The position numbers and the translations under genes are program-made. Below, in pieces: positions 1-8,110 of a stretch of 9,168 nucleotides of DNA (positions are counted from its first letter, which is position 1; every line of letters starts with the position of its first letter). The notes below the pieces were generated by a model. It made no database searches. It worked only from the letters and a program-made list of their open reading frames with translations, and had not been told where the DNA came from. Origin of the DNA: Sphingobacterium sp. (GTDB lineage: Bacteria > Bacteroidota > Bacteroidia > SpSt-205); the NCBI GenBank assembly GCA_028276345.1, contig JAPYWM010000038.1:1-9168 (forward strand), in the 5' to 3' direction.

Positions 1-12
1 AAGTCCTGAGCT

Positions 13-2034
13 TTATTCAGCTGGGCGGTTTTTTTCTTCCTCTATGTACTTCCAGAGGGTTTCTATGTCTGGGGCTGGGGGTCTACAGGCATTTCCGACG
101 CAGAGGCACCATTTGCCCTCCGGGTAATAGGCGTAGCCTACCGTGGCGGGAATCCGAGTATCTGCTGAGCGCACATAGCCCACCCAGCCGATTACCGGCT
201 CGTACCGCTTCCAGAAAGGCTCTATGGCCTGCCCCCGATATATGAGACTGAGCCGGGCAAACGCCTCCCGTAAAGCCGTGCGGAGCAAGTACGCCGTCAA
301 AGCAGGATTGTGAATAAGCTGCTGCCGAAGACGGGATAAAATTACCCGCACTTTCTCATGAAAGTCTTCCCGCTGAAAGTAATGCCCGAGGAGCCACAGC
401 ACTTCGGCGAACATGGCATTGGAAGAGGGTGTGCTGGTATCAAAGACATCTTTCCGGCGCAAGGAGATGCCACGCATATCCTGTGCAGCAAAGAGAAACA
501 CCTGCTCCCGGGAATCATAAAAGAGCTGGATGCCTTCCTCGGTGATGGCGAGGGCTTTTTCTAAGTAGAGTTCGTTTCCGGTGGCGGTGTAGAGGTGGAT
601 GAGAGCGAGGGCGAGGGCCGCATAATCCTCAGCGAAAGCCTCGCCATACCACTGATTTTCTTTGTGGAGGCGCTGGAGGGAGCCCTGCTGCGGCAGAAGG
701 GCATGCATGGCTGTTTGCGCAGCATACAGATAACTTTCTTCGCCCAGGGCTTTATAGGCTTCCACGAGCCCCCATATAGCGTAAGCATTCCAGGAGATGA
801 TGGCGGCTTCGTCCCGGAAAGGCTGTGGGCGCTGGGCCCGGAGGGGCCGTAGCTGTTCGTAGATCTTTTCCAGTCGGCTCACGATTTCCTCTGTGGAGAT
901 GCCGAGTCGATCGGCGAGTGCTTCATCGTCTAATGCCCGATAAAGGAGGTTTTGATTCAGCTCCCAGTTGCCTTCCAGGGAAATGTCATGAGCCATGAAG
1001 AAAAGCTCTTGGTCTGAGCGGTCGGGAATGGCGGCAGAGAGCTCTTCGGCGCGCCAGGCGTAATAGGCGCCTTCTTGGCCGTCCTCGCTTTCGGCGCTGA
1101 GGGAGGCAGCAAAAAGTCCAGTGGGAAGGCGCATGTCCGAGAGGAGGAAGCCGACGGTTTTGCGGATGACGCGCTCGTAAAGGGGGCTGGGATGATTGCG
1201 GTAAGCGAGACTGTAAAGCGTGAGGAGGAGGCCATTGTCGTAGAGCATTTTCTCGAAGTGGGGGATACGCCAGGCGCGGTCGGTGGCATAGCGCATGAAG
1301 CCGCCCGCAATCGGGTCAAAAATCCCGCCAAGAGCCATTTTTTCCAGGGTTAGATGGAGGGCTTTCAAGAGCTGGGGCGCCGAATGCAAGAGGGCCAGGT
1401 CGAGCGACGCTATCCAGCGGGGAGCCATGGGAAATTTCTGCGTATTCCATTCGCCGCCCCACACCCAGTCAATGTCCTTGAGGAGGGCTTTGGTGATCTC
1501 CTCCCAGGGTAGATTGAGAGGTCTGGAGTCAGCGGACGTCTCTAAGAGCGCAGTGTCTAACTTTTTGAGAGCGTCACTGAGCTGCTGGGCCATGTTTCGC
1601 ACCTCGTCGGAGTGGTGCTCGTACAGGTGGGCAATACGGCTCAGAAGCTCCAGCCAGCGCTTCTTGGGTAGATAGGTCACGCCGTAGAAGGGCCGCCCGT
1701 CAGGTAGGGCGAAGCAGTTGAGCGGCCAGCCGCCCGGCCGCCCTGACAGCACCATCGCATCCATGTAGAGCTGGTCTACATCCGGCCGTTCCTCCCGATC
1801 GACTTTGATGCAGACGAAGTGTTGGTTCATCACCCGGGCTACTTCGGGGTCGTTGAAGCATTCCCGGGCCATGACATGGCACCAGTGGCAAGCCTGGTAT
1901 CCAATGCTGATGATGAGGGGTTTATTCTCGTTCCAGGCTTTTTGAAAGGCCTCTTCGCCCCATGGGTACCACAGGACGGGCTGATGCGCGTGGGCGCGCA
2001 GGTAGGCGCTCTTTTCGTGTATGAGGTAGTTCAT
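13..2034 (-). CDS. Thioredoxin-domain protein of the DUF255 / YyaL / SSP411 family
   Basis: The 673-residue protein is full length for this family, which joins an N-terminal thioredoxin-like fold (about 1-160) to an (alpha/alpha)6-barrel resembling sugar epimerases or glycosidases (about 190-600). The start is secure: the family's opening LIHEKSxYLxxHAxxPVxWYPWGEEAF is present at 4-30. Visible landmarks are CHWC at 49-52 (the redox motif), DREERPD at 79-85, GGWP at 101-104, KFP at 200-202, PHFEKMLYD at 258-266, the acidic SAESEDGQEG at 313-322, SWNAYAI at 414-420, and STPSSNA at 534-540. The C-terminal tail has Cys643, Cys645 and Cys650 followed by RPPAPD, which matches the family's usual end. 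The biochemical role of the family is not established; a redox or sugar-related function is inferred from the folds. It is probably cytoplasmic, as no signal peptide is visible. It is the last gene of the operon: its ATG overlaps the exonuclease stop as ATGA. No terminator hairpin is visible in the 12 bases after the stop. Confidence 0.95.
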   Translation of the reverse strand: MNYLIHEKSAYLRAHAHQPVLWYPWGEEAFQKAWNENKPLIISIGYQACHWCHVMARECFNDPEVARVMNQHFVCIKVDREERPDVDQLYMDAMVLSGRPGGWPLNCFALPDGRPFYGVTYLPKKRWLELLSRIAHLYEHHSDEVRNMAQQLSDALKKLDTALLETSADSRPLNLPWEEITKALLKDIDWVWGGEWNTQKFPMAPRWIASLDLALLHSAPQLLKALHLTLEKMALGGIFDPIAGGFMRYATDRAWRIPHFEKMLYDNGLLLTLYSLAYRNHPSPLYERVIRKTVGFLLSDMRLPTGLFAASLSAESEDGQEGAYYAWRAEELSAAIPDRSDQELFFMAHDISLEGNWELNQNLLYRALDDEALADRLGISTEEIVSRLEKIYEQLRPLRAQRPQPFRDEAAIISWNAYAIWGLVEAYKALGEESYLYAAQTAMHALLPQQGSLQRLHKENQWYGEAFAEDYAALALALIHLYTATGNELYLEKALAITEEGIQLFYDSREQVFLFAAQDMRGISLRRKDVFDTSTPSSNAMFAEVLWLLGHYFQREDFHEKVRVILSRLRQQLIHNPALTAYLLRTALREAFARLSLIYRGQAIEPFWKRYEPVIGWVGYVRSADTRIPATVGYAYYPEGKWCLCVGNACRPPAPDIETLWKYIEEEKNRPAE

Positions 2035-2840
2035 AAGGTAGTCGGGTCAGTTGGGTTTGAGGTAGGTGGCGTGATGTGCGGGATGAGGTCTGGACGGCTC
2101 ATCAGACGAAGGTAGATTTTAGCGGTGGTGCGCACATCTTCCAGGCAGTAGTCCAGTACAGGCTGAAAATGCGATACTTCGCCGGTGTCCTGCCATTGGA
2201 AGAACCGGTCTCGAATCTCATGATGGGAGAGACTTTTCCGGAAGGGGATGCCTAAGATGTGCGCTAGCACTTCCAGGCTGATGTAGCTACCTCCCCCACT
2301 CTCACGCATGCTCCACATCTGCATCGTGTCGCGGAGACGAAAATTCTGCGATTTCCAGATGGGATCGTTCAGCGTAGTCAGCCACGGCTCTGGGAGAGGA
2401 AACCCATTAATCAGGAGACGTCTTCCCAAGAAAACATAGTCAAAGTTCAAGAGATTATGTCCGCAAAGCGTGGTAACTTCGGATCTGCCCGGCGATGGGA
2501 GAAAGTACTTTGTCCAAATATCAAGAAAGTTTTGCAGGAGCTGTTTTTCATTCAGGTCGTGAAGGACCGTTTCGCGCCAGGTCCAGGCGCCATTTTTCTG
2601 GCCGAGCCAGCCCAGGCCGATACAGACGACCCGCCCGTATATCGCATGAATAGCAGCCTTCTCTAAGAAGTAATCATCCGCCGACTTGTCGGCCTCCCGA
2701 TATTTGTCATAACGTTTCTCCCAGTACTCTACGAGGACGTTTTCCCCTTCTCCCATCTCCCCCACCGAGCGCCAGAGGGGAGCTGTCTCAATGTCTATGA
2801 ATAGCGTCTTTTCCAGGGAAGGAGCTACTGCGGCCGTCAT
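2031..2840 (-). CDS. Stand-alone DEDDy 3'-5' exonuclease, PolB-like (DNA_pol_B_exo2 family)
   Basis: This 269-residue protein has the three exonuclease motifs of the DEDDy superfamily with all acidic residues intact. Exo I is FIDIETAP with Asp16 and Glu18, Exo II is GHNLLNFD with Asn129 and Asp134, and Exo III is YCLED with Tyr231 and Asp235. Between II and III, RDTMQMWSM and the segment around SYISLEVLAHILGIP (185-199) match the family of predicted exonucleases related to the proofreading domain of B-type DNA polymerase. There is no polymerase domain. The expected activity is metal-dependent 3'-to-5' degradation of nucleic acid in the cytoplasm; the cellular substrate is unknown. The start is the ATG 4 nt after the TAA of the giant upstream gene. 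No Shine-Dalgarno sequence is visible there, so reinitiation or coupling is likely. The C-terminus after about 250 is a Pro/Thr-rich tail with no recognisable domain. Confidence 0.93.
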   Translation of the reverse strand: MTAAVAPSLEKTLFIDIETAPLWRSVGEMGEGENVLVEYWEKRYDKYREADKSADDYFLEKAAIHAIYGRVVCIGLGWLGQKNGAWTWRETVLHDLNEKQLLQNFLDIWTKYFLPSPGRSEVTTLCGHNLLNFDYVFLGRRLLINGFPLPEPWLTTLNDPIWKSQNFRLRDTMQMWSMRESGGGSYISLEVLAHILGIPFRKSLSHHEIRDRFFQWQDTGEVSHFQPVLDYCLEDVRTTAKIYLRLMSRPDLIPHITPPTSNPTDPTTL

Positions 2841-2844
2841 AACG

Positions 2845-5800
2845 TTATCGGAGTAGGTAGCCAGAAAACCGGCTCAAAAACTCTTCTTTTTCGGCGGGGT
2901 CGGCGGCGATTAGCTGCAGTTTAGGCTTAGAGGGGTCTTTATTGTAGTCTTTTTGCTTTTCGGCGGCAGATTGTATCTGGCGATTGAGGCCGACATCACT
3001 GGATATTATTCGCACAGTATGACCGGAATACATGAGGAAAAGCCAGTTTCCTTCGGTAGGCTCCAAATAAATCGTGATAATGTCGGGTGCGCGGGTTTTT
3101 TCCGCTGGGTTGTAGGCGCCGAAGGAGTATTCTATTTTAGCGGGGACGTACTTATTGATGCTGATGCCGCCGATAGCGCCCATGCCGACGTTTGCTGTAA
3201 CGAAGAGGGCCCCGGTAGAGTCGCTGCGACGGAAAGGCACATGTAAAAATACAAAGGAGGCGGGGAGTTTTTTGCCGAGGGGGATATTTTTAGCAAGGGC
3301 GGCGCGTTGGGCGGCTCGGAGAAGATCCTGCGTATTGGTTTCGGGCTGGGTGGTGTCGGGGTCGAGGATTTCGGCGAGGGCTTCGGCCAGGCGCTGGTCG
3401 GAATAGCTCACATCTTCCTGCGCTAAGGCCCAGGAATTCATCCGATTAGCGATGGCCTCGGTGAGGCTACTCGGTAGATTGGGGAAGTGCAGGACCCACA
3501 CGAGGTCGGTGGCCAGCTTCTGGAAGCGCTGCTCTTCCCGCCACATACCCGCAAAGGCCATCTGTGCGCCCGTCGGCGGTACCGACGCCGGGAAGTTCAG
3601 CCGCCCATACGCCGTCGTAATGCGCGCCGCATCATTGTACTCTACCCAGTTCCCTCGGAGGGACTGCCCACTGATCTTTTTCTCCGGCCCAATCCGGAAA
3701 GCCTTCGTTGTCCGATCCACAGACAGCCCTCCCTCCGCTATTAGGACATCTATATCGTCCTTATTACGCCGGGGCTGGAGGAAGTTTGTATAAAATGTCC
3801 GGTAGAATGGAATGAAATGCACGCCTACCGTCAGCTCCTGGCCTTTTTTATTAGTTGGATTTTTGATGGGGATGAAGACGGTGTCGGGATTGACATATCC
3901 GACAAAGCTAAACCAGGATTCGCGCAAAAACTCGTTTTCGGACTGGATGCGCACCTCGCCATCAAAGTAGAGAAAACGCTCGTTGGCTTTGAGGGTGACG
4001 TTATCTCGGAAAAGGATGCGGTCCGTTAGGAGGAAGCCGCTATCGTCGGAGATTTTAGCCTGAGCAGTCGTAACGCCGTCTTTGACATAGATGCTATCCA
4101 GGGTGATGAACTGGGGTTTGCCCTCTACATCGGTGTATTTGTAGCGGCCGTTGGCGGTGTAGTTTTCGCCGGAGAGGATCTTCACGGTGGCATCTAAGAT
4201 AGTGTGGTAGCTGAGGCCCTTCGGCGCTTTGATGACGGCCCGGTGGAGCGGGGCGATTCGCCCATCCGGGTAAAACGCCACCCGCCCCCCTTCCGGATAG
4301 ACCACCGCATCTGCCACGACAATAGAATCCACCCGGTTCGCCTCCAGCGTCTGCTGTTTGAGATTATAGAGCATAACCTGCGTATTGAAGACGACTTCTT
4401 TGCCGTTAGGATTGCGCTGAATGACATAGTTTTTACTTTCGTCGGGCACGTGGGAGGAGAGGAAGACTTCACCGGTTTCGCGATTATAGGTGCCCTTGCC
4501 GAGTGAAGTGGCGATGTTTTGGCGAGGAAACTGGATGTTAGGCTCGCCCACGCGCAGGGAGGTAAAATCGGCCTGGTGCTTATCTACACGGTAGTCAAGC
4601 TCTACATTTTCAGCCACAAAGAGGTATTCGGTGGGTTTCTTTGGGTCTATGAGGCGAAAGGTACCATCTTTTGTGGTGAAGCCGGTAGGAGATAGCGCGA
4701 AGGATTGGCTTTCTATTTGGGCTTCGCCGGTTTCCAAGAGTCCCCGGGCTTTGAGGCCCTCGGGGGTATAGACGAGCTCGCCCCGAAAGCGCGCCTGGCC
4801 TGCATACAGAAGCGCTGGTTTTCGGCCCGTCTCCAAAACCATCCGCCCTTCATAGGGATACCAGCGAAATCGCAAACTTTCTGCTTGGACTTCGGGGTAC
4901 TTTGTCAGGGCATATTGACTCTGCGGCAGGATAAGCCGGGCTCTTTCCGCTATGCAGGAGTCAAAGTAAAATACAAACGTATCTGCTTGCACGCGGCTGG
5001 TGAGGTAGTGTATCTCGCCCCGGCCATGCAGACCAAAGTTATCCATTGCCACCCGCTGATAAAACTTTCCTTTCCCACGATAGATTGGCACGCCATCCGC
5101 AAAAAACTCTTGCAGGCCATAGCTACCATCTGGCATGATTTTCAGCGTATCCCGAAAAGCCGGAAAGACGCTATCAGTGAAAAACACACCATGGAATTCC
5201 AACCCCACTAAGCTAAACGTTTCCAAGCTATCGAGCATGAAAGGGTCCAGTTCAAAGTATAGGCGGTCGCGCTTGTAATGGCCCTGCTGGGTAATGGGGC
5301 TATCCCAGTACTTGTAGGATTCCGTATAGCAGTCCAGGATACTGTAATAGGGTATGACTTTTCGGCCGCTTTTATTGGAAGGAAGGTCAATATATACGCA
5401 GCCGCTGACATTTTCTATGCGGAGTGAGGAGAGAGAGCGGCCGACTCGGGGATATTTGCCCGCCGCAAAAAGCGGATCCCGCTCGGGCTTAAACTTGAGG
5501 GAGTCTATATTGAAAAACAGAACCTTGAAGTTTTCGTAGTCAAACTGCATGCGAGGCTGCGGCCATACGTAGAGGTCGGTTTTGCCGGCAGCCAGCCGCC
5601 CGGCAAAGCGCATAGAACGGTTCTCACCAATATAGACTGTTCGCTTGTAGGGCGCTATCTCCACAATGTGTGAGTCAGCAAAGACTACTACTTCTACGCC
5701 GCGTAGGGTGAGTTCTTTTGTCTGGAGGTCTAAGCGGGCATTTTCGCCGTCGGCTGTGTTGGAGAAGATACGAATCGCATCATAGTCTTTCTCGCCATAG

Positions 5801-7425
5801 GCGGCTTGTGCCCACCGCAAAAGCTTCGGGAGCGGCTCTATAATCCCCAACTCAGGTTCGTATTTGATAAAGCCATAAGTCTCAATCTCTCTTAGCCGCT
5901 CCTGAAAGGCTTTTCCATAAACATTCCAGTCTAATTTTTGATGTTTGAGTACATCCACATCTCGGATGGTATAGCGGATATTTTTTCGGCGCTGGCGCTT
6001 TTGGCGGGCCTCCTGGTCCTTCATGTAGGCGTAAATCGCCCCCAGTGGATTGATAGGGGTGATAGACTTGTATTTTTCGTACTCGCGCTGATTGAAGTAG
6101 TCAATAGACTGCACAATGCCGTATTTGCCCTTCGGGTCAATAATAGCTGTGAAACGCATGAAAGTATCGGTGAGCGGGCGCCACTCAATAGCATCAAAAA
6201 GCATTTCCATTTTGTGGTAGGTGCTATAAAAACCTTTGCGCGTATTGGGATTTTTGCGGTCGCGGTTGAGCAGGATATGCTGGGTAGCTACATCGTATAT
6301 CAGGTCCGTAACCGGGTAATAAATCGTATCGCCGAAGGGGAGGTAGAGTTCTACGGCTACTTCACGGGCGGTGAGCTTTTTCGGGTCAAAGGCCAGACTG
6401 CTTAGGTAGACACGCATGACTTCTTTGCCTTTTGCAAAGACGCTCAGTTCGGCGAGGGTATCGCCGACAGCTGCCCCATATTTGGTTAGGCCCCGCAAGC
6501 CAAAGCCGCCCCGATAAATGGTATTCGGGATAAACTCTTTGATCTCGATAGAGCCTTCAGTCATCTGGAAGGCAGGCGTCTGGGCTTTTAGCGGGTCAGG
6601 GGAGATAGTGAAGTCATCCTCAAAGCGCCCCACCACGGGCCGGGGCAGAAAGCTCCCATAGTACAGGGTCGCCCGGGGCGCCACGAGCCGCCGCACATTC
6701 ATATCCACCACGAAGTCCTCCAGATCGCAGTAAAGCTCCGTGAAGCCAATCCCCAGCCGCCGCCAGTCCGCCTTGCCCCGCTTCCCAAGAAACTGCCGGT
6801 TGGTCAGATTGAGTACCCCATCCACCTCCCGAATCATAATCTCCTGGCCTCCGGTAGCGCAGATGAGATTGGTGTTTTTGAAGAAGAACGCTGGAACCTG
6901 CCGCTCCTCAAACGCCGACGAGTCATAGTAAGTATAAAACCCCAGCCTGGCTTCACTTTTGTCAATACGCCATTCAAAAATAGTAGTCTTATTGACAATG
7001 CCCTGCGGAACGAAGTTCGCTAAGGTCTCCCAGAATTTGGGCAGGTAGGCGGGATTCCTCTGGGCCAGGGTTTCAGAAAGGGCGAGAAACTGCGGGACGG
7101 GGGCCCGGACTCTGGTCTCCGGATTTTTGAGCAGAAGCGCCGCCTCTACAAAGCGCAGGAGCTCCGGGTAAGGCTTAAAGCCCTTTTTATGCAAACGGCT
7201 CGCTAAGGAAGCAATACCTTTCTTTTCCGGCACAGAAAGATCGCCTGTCTCCCAAGCCGAGAAAAACGCTTGGGCCCGTGCCGTGATGTCCGGCCGCTTA
7301 AAGCGCTCCAGAGCATTCTTTAGCGCTATGCCAAACTCATCGGGGGTCTCCGGAATTTCGACTAACTGCGCATAACCCCACCCGCCCACCACCATCCAAA
7401 GTCCTATGAGCCCTAATCTGCGCAT
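2845..7425 (-). CDS. Giant secreted beta-rich envelope protein of unknown function (1526 aa)
   Basis: This is the largest gene in the window and I cannot assign a named family. It opens with a clear signal peptide: Arg2-Arg3, a hydrophobic core at 4-18, and likely cleavage between Ala19 and Gln20 (GYA|Q). Residues of about 22-140 look alpha-helical. The rest is mostly short alternating beta strands with many Asp, Tyr, Phe and Gly residues. A very basic stretch (KDQEARQKRQRRKN) lies near 469-482, followed by a probable helical insert to about 560. From about 600 to 1170, strand-turn units recur (for example FAGRLAAGKTDLY and FDYENFKV near 610-632, and ARFRGELVYTPEG near 878), resembling a long beta-solenoid or OstA/TamB-like stack. 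The last part has a helical patch near 1300-1375 and a beta region with GMGAIGGISI near 1410. No C-terminal sorting domain or transmembrane helix is visible. A periplasmic or outer-membrane-associated location is inferred. It is first in the operon, expressed from the divergent promoter region. Confidence 0.9.
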   Translation of the reverse strand: MRRLGLIGLWMVVGGWGYAQLVEIPETPDEFGIALKNALERFKRPDITARAQAFFSAWETGDLSVPEKKGIASLASRLHKKGFKPYPELLRFVEAALLLKNPETRVRAPVPQFLALSETLAQRNPAYLPKFWETLANFVPQGIVNKTTIFEWRIDKSEARLGFYTYYDSSAFEERQVPAFFFKNTNLICATGGQEIMIREVDGVLNLTNRQFLGKRGKADWRRLGIGFTELYCDLEDFVVDMNVRRLVAPRATLYYGSFLPRPVVGRFEDDFTISPDPLKAQTPAFQMTEGSIEIKEFIPNTIYRGGFGLRGLTKYGAAVGDTLAELSVFAKGKEVMRVYLSSLAFDPKKLTAREVAVELYLPFGDTIYYPVTDLIYDVATQHILLNRDRKNPNTRKGFYSTYHKMEMLFDAIEWRPLTDTFMRFTAIIDPKGKYGIVQSIDYFNQREYEKYKSITPINPLGAIYAYMKDQEARQKRQRRKNIRYTIRDVDVLKHQKLDWNVYGKAFQERLREIETYGFIKYEPELGIIEPLPKLLRWAQAAYGEKDYDAIRIFSNTADGENARLDLQTKELTLRGVEVVVFADSHIVEIAPYKRTVYIGENRSMRFAGRLAAGKTDLYVWPQPRMQFDYENFKVLFFNIDSLKFKPERDPLFAAGKYPRVGRSLSSLRIENVSGCVYIDLPSNKSGRKVIPYYSILDCYTESYKYWDSPITQQGHYKRDRLYFELDPFMLDSLETFSLVGLEFHGVFFTDSVFPAFRDTLKIMPDGSYGLQEFFADGVPIYRGKGKFYQRVAMDNFGLHGRGEIHYLTSRVQADTFVFYFDSCIAERARLILPQSQYALTKYPEVQAESLRFRWYPYEGRMVLETGRKPALLYAGQARFRGELVYTPEGLKARGLLETGEAQIESQSFALSPTGFTTKDGTFRLIDPKKPTEYLFVAENVELDYRVDKHQADFTSLRVGEPNIQFPRQNIATSLGKGTYNRETGEVFLSSHVPDESKNYVIQRNPNGKEVVFNTQVMLYNLKQQTLEANRVDSIVVADAVVYPEGGRVAFYPDGRIAPLHRAVIKAPKGLSYHTILDATVKILSGENYTANGRYKYTDVEGKPQFITLDSIYVKDGVTTAQAKISDDSGFLLTDRILFRDNVTLKANERFLYFDGEVRIQSENEFLRESWFSFVGYVNPDTVFIPIKNPTNKKGQELTVGVHFIPFYRTFYTNFLQPRRNKDDIDVLIAEGGLSVDRTTKAFRIGPEKKISGQSLRGNWVEYNDAARITTAYGRLNFPASVPPTGAQMAFAGMWREEQRFQKLATDLVWVLHFPNLPSSLTEAIANRMNSWALAQEDVSYSDQRLAEALAEILDPDTTQPETNTQDLLRAAQRAALAKNIPLGKKLPASFVFLHVPFRRSDSTGALFVTANVGMGAIGGISINKYVPAKIEYSFGAYNPAEKTRAPDIITIYLEPTEGNWLFLMYSGHTVRIISSDVGLNRQIQSAAEKQKDYNKDPSKPKLQLIAADPAEKEEFLSRFSGYLLR

Positions 7426-7430
7426 CGCCT

Positions 7431-7460
7431 CAAATCTACGACAGAAGCACCAGACAGAAA
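7431..7460 (-). promoter_or_regulatory. Bacteroidota-type promoter for the giant-protein operon, probably leaderless
   Basis: On the minus strand, positions 7438 to 7431 read TAGATTTG, an exact match to the Bacteroidota -7 consensus TAnnTTTG. A weaker -33-like element, TTTC, lies at 7460-7457, leaving 18 nt between the two. The -7 element ends only 5 nt before the ATG at 7425, so transcription should begin at or next to the start codon, giving a leaderless or near-leaderless mRNA. The consensus is established knowledge; use of this site is inferred. Confidence 0.6.
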
Positions 7461-7483
7461 CCCAGCCCCTCCTGAAAAACTCG

Positions 7484-7491
7484 TACTTTTA
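7484..7491 (+). promoter_or_regulatory. Possible -7 element for the lipoprotein/barrel gene pair
   Basis: TACTTTTA at 7484-7491 matches TAnnTTTG except for the last base and ends 4 nt before the ATG at 7496. No TTG-like -33 element is obvious upstream, where the DNA is C-rich. If used, this transcript would also be essentially leaderless. The site is weaker than the one on the opposite strand. Confidence 0.35.
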
Positions 7492-7495
7492 TCCC

Positions 7496-8110
7496 ATGAG
7501 AGGGTGGCTTCTGGTCCTTGTGTGGGGATTATGGAGCCTGGGATGTGACTCCCCCGCTTCAAAAGCAGCCGCCTATCCGGATAGTCCAGACACAGCCGCT
7601 TATGCTGCCCTCCCGACGGCGGATGCTTCCCCCTGCGAGGCTATTGCTAAAAAGCTCCCGCTCCTGTCTTTTCCCTATCGGGCCGCGCCGGAATCCGCCC
7701 AGGCCCGCGAGCCCTTCCCCCCTCCCCTCCAAGCTTGGCTCCGAGAAAAACTCGCCGCTGACGAGGATAAAGAGCCGCTCTATTCCCCCATAGGCCAGCT
7801 CCGCTATCCCGACGGCACCACCCTCTGGCTTATAGAAGCCATTGATGCTTCCCGCCAGAGCCTCTACGCCCTCCTCATAGATAAAGGCTGCACCCTCCAC
7901 GATCGCCTTACAGCCGCCCTCCAAAAAGGAACGACCCACCAACTCTCCTTTGGGCGGTCTATTTTCTTCCCTGATGGCACCATCACCCTGGAAGAGGAGT
8001 CCCATCACACTTCTCCCGACCCCCAAACCGGTGAATTGCGATTTGAAAGTGCTAAAGAGCAAAAACGTTATCGGGTGGATTTTGAGCGGCGGCGGTTTGT
8101 GGCTCTATAG
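7496..8110 (+). CDS. Small uncharacterised lipoprotein (204 aa)
   Basis: The start chosen is the ATG at 7496, because it directly begins an export signal: MRGWLLVLVWGLWSLGC, with a hydrophobic core at 4-15 and lipobox-like SLGC ending in Cys17. The lipobox has Ser rather than Leu at -3, a looser form. An in-frame ATG at 7406 would add 30 polar residues before the signal and would overlap the divergent gene, so it is disfavoured. The mature part begins with a Pro/Ala/Asp-rich linker (18-45). A compact domain follows, with LPLLSFPYR near 55, YSPIGQLRYPDGTTLWLIEA in the middle, and a beta-rich end (ITLEEES ... ELRFES ... YRVDFERR). Two further cysteines (in SPCEA and KGCTL) could form a disulfide outside the cytoplasm. 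I do not recognise the family. The next gene starts inside its 3' end, suggesting joint expression. Many codons end in C, unlike the gene after it. Confidence 0.85.
   Translation: MRGWLLVLVWGLWSLGCDSPASKAAAYPDSPDTAAYAALPTADASPCEAIAKKLPLLSFPYRAAPESAQAREPFPPPLQAWLREKLAADEDKEPLYSPIGQLRYPDGTTLWLIEAIDASRQSLYALLIDKGCTLHDRLTAALQKGTTHQLSFGRSIFFPDGTITLEEESHHTSPDPQTGELRFESAKEQKRYRVDFERRRFVAL

Noticed and set aside
1..12. Terminator after the DUF255 gene
   Set aside because: Only 12 bases remain before the window edge and no hairpin is visible in them.
4705..5211. A 168-codon open frame antisense to the giant gene
   Set aside because: It lies wholly inside the 1526-residue frame, has no recognisable motif, and reads like a shadow of the Tyr/Phe-rich coding strand.
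5938..6405. A 155-codon plus-strand frame with hydrophobic stretches
   Set aside because: It is wholly antisense to the giant gene. Its hydrophobic run arises from the complement of the basic KRQRRKN region, and no promoter or family motif supports it.
7406..7495. Upstream ATG start for the lipoprotein gene
   Set aside because: It would add 30 polar residues ahead of a complete lipoprotein signal and overlap the divergent start codon at 7425.
7950..8048. Upstream TTG/ATG starts for the barrel gene
   Set aside because: The added residues are Pro/Ser/Lys-rich with no export signal, in the shadow of a well-formed lipoprotein frame.
7559..8062. A 167-codon open frame antisense to the lipoprotein gene
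   Set aside because: It is Gly-rich, as expected from the complement of a C-rich coding strand. It has no domain, while the plus strand has a signal peptide and lipobox in a sensible frame.
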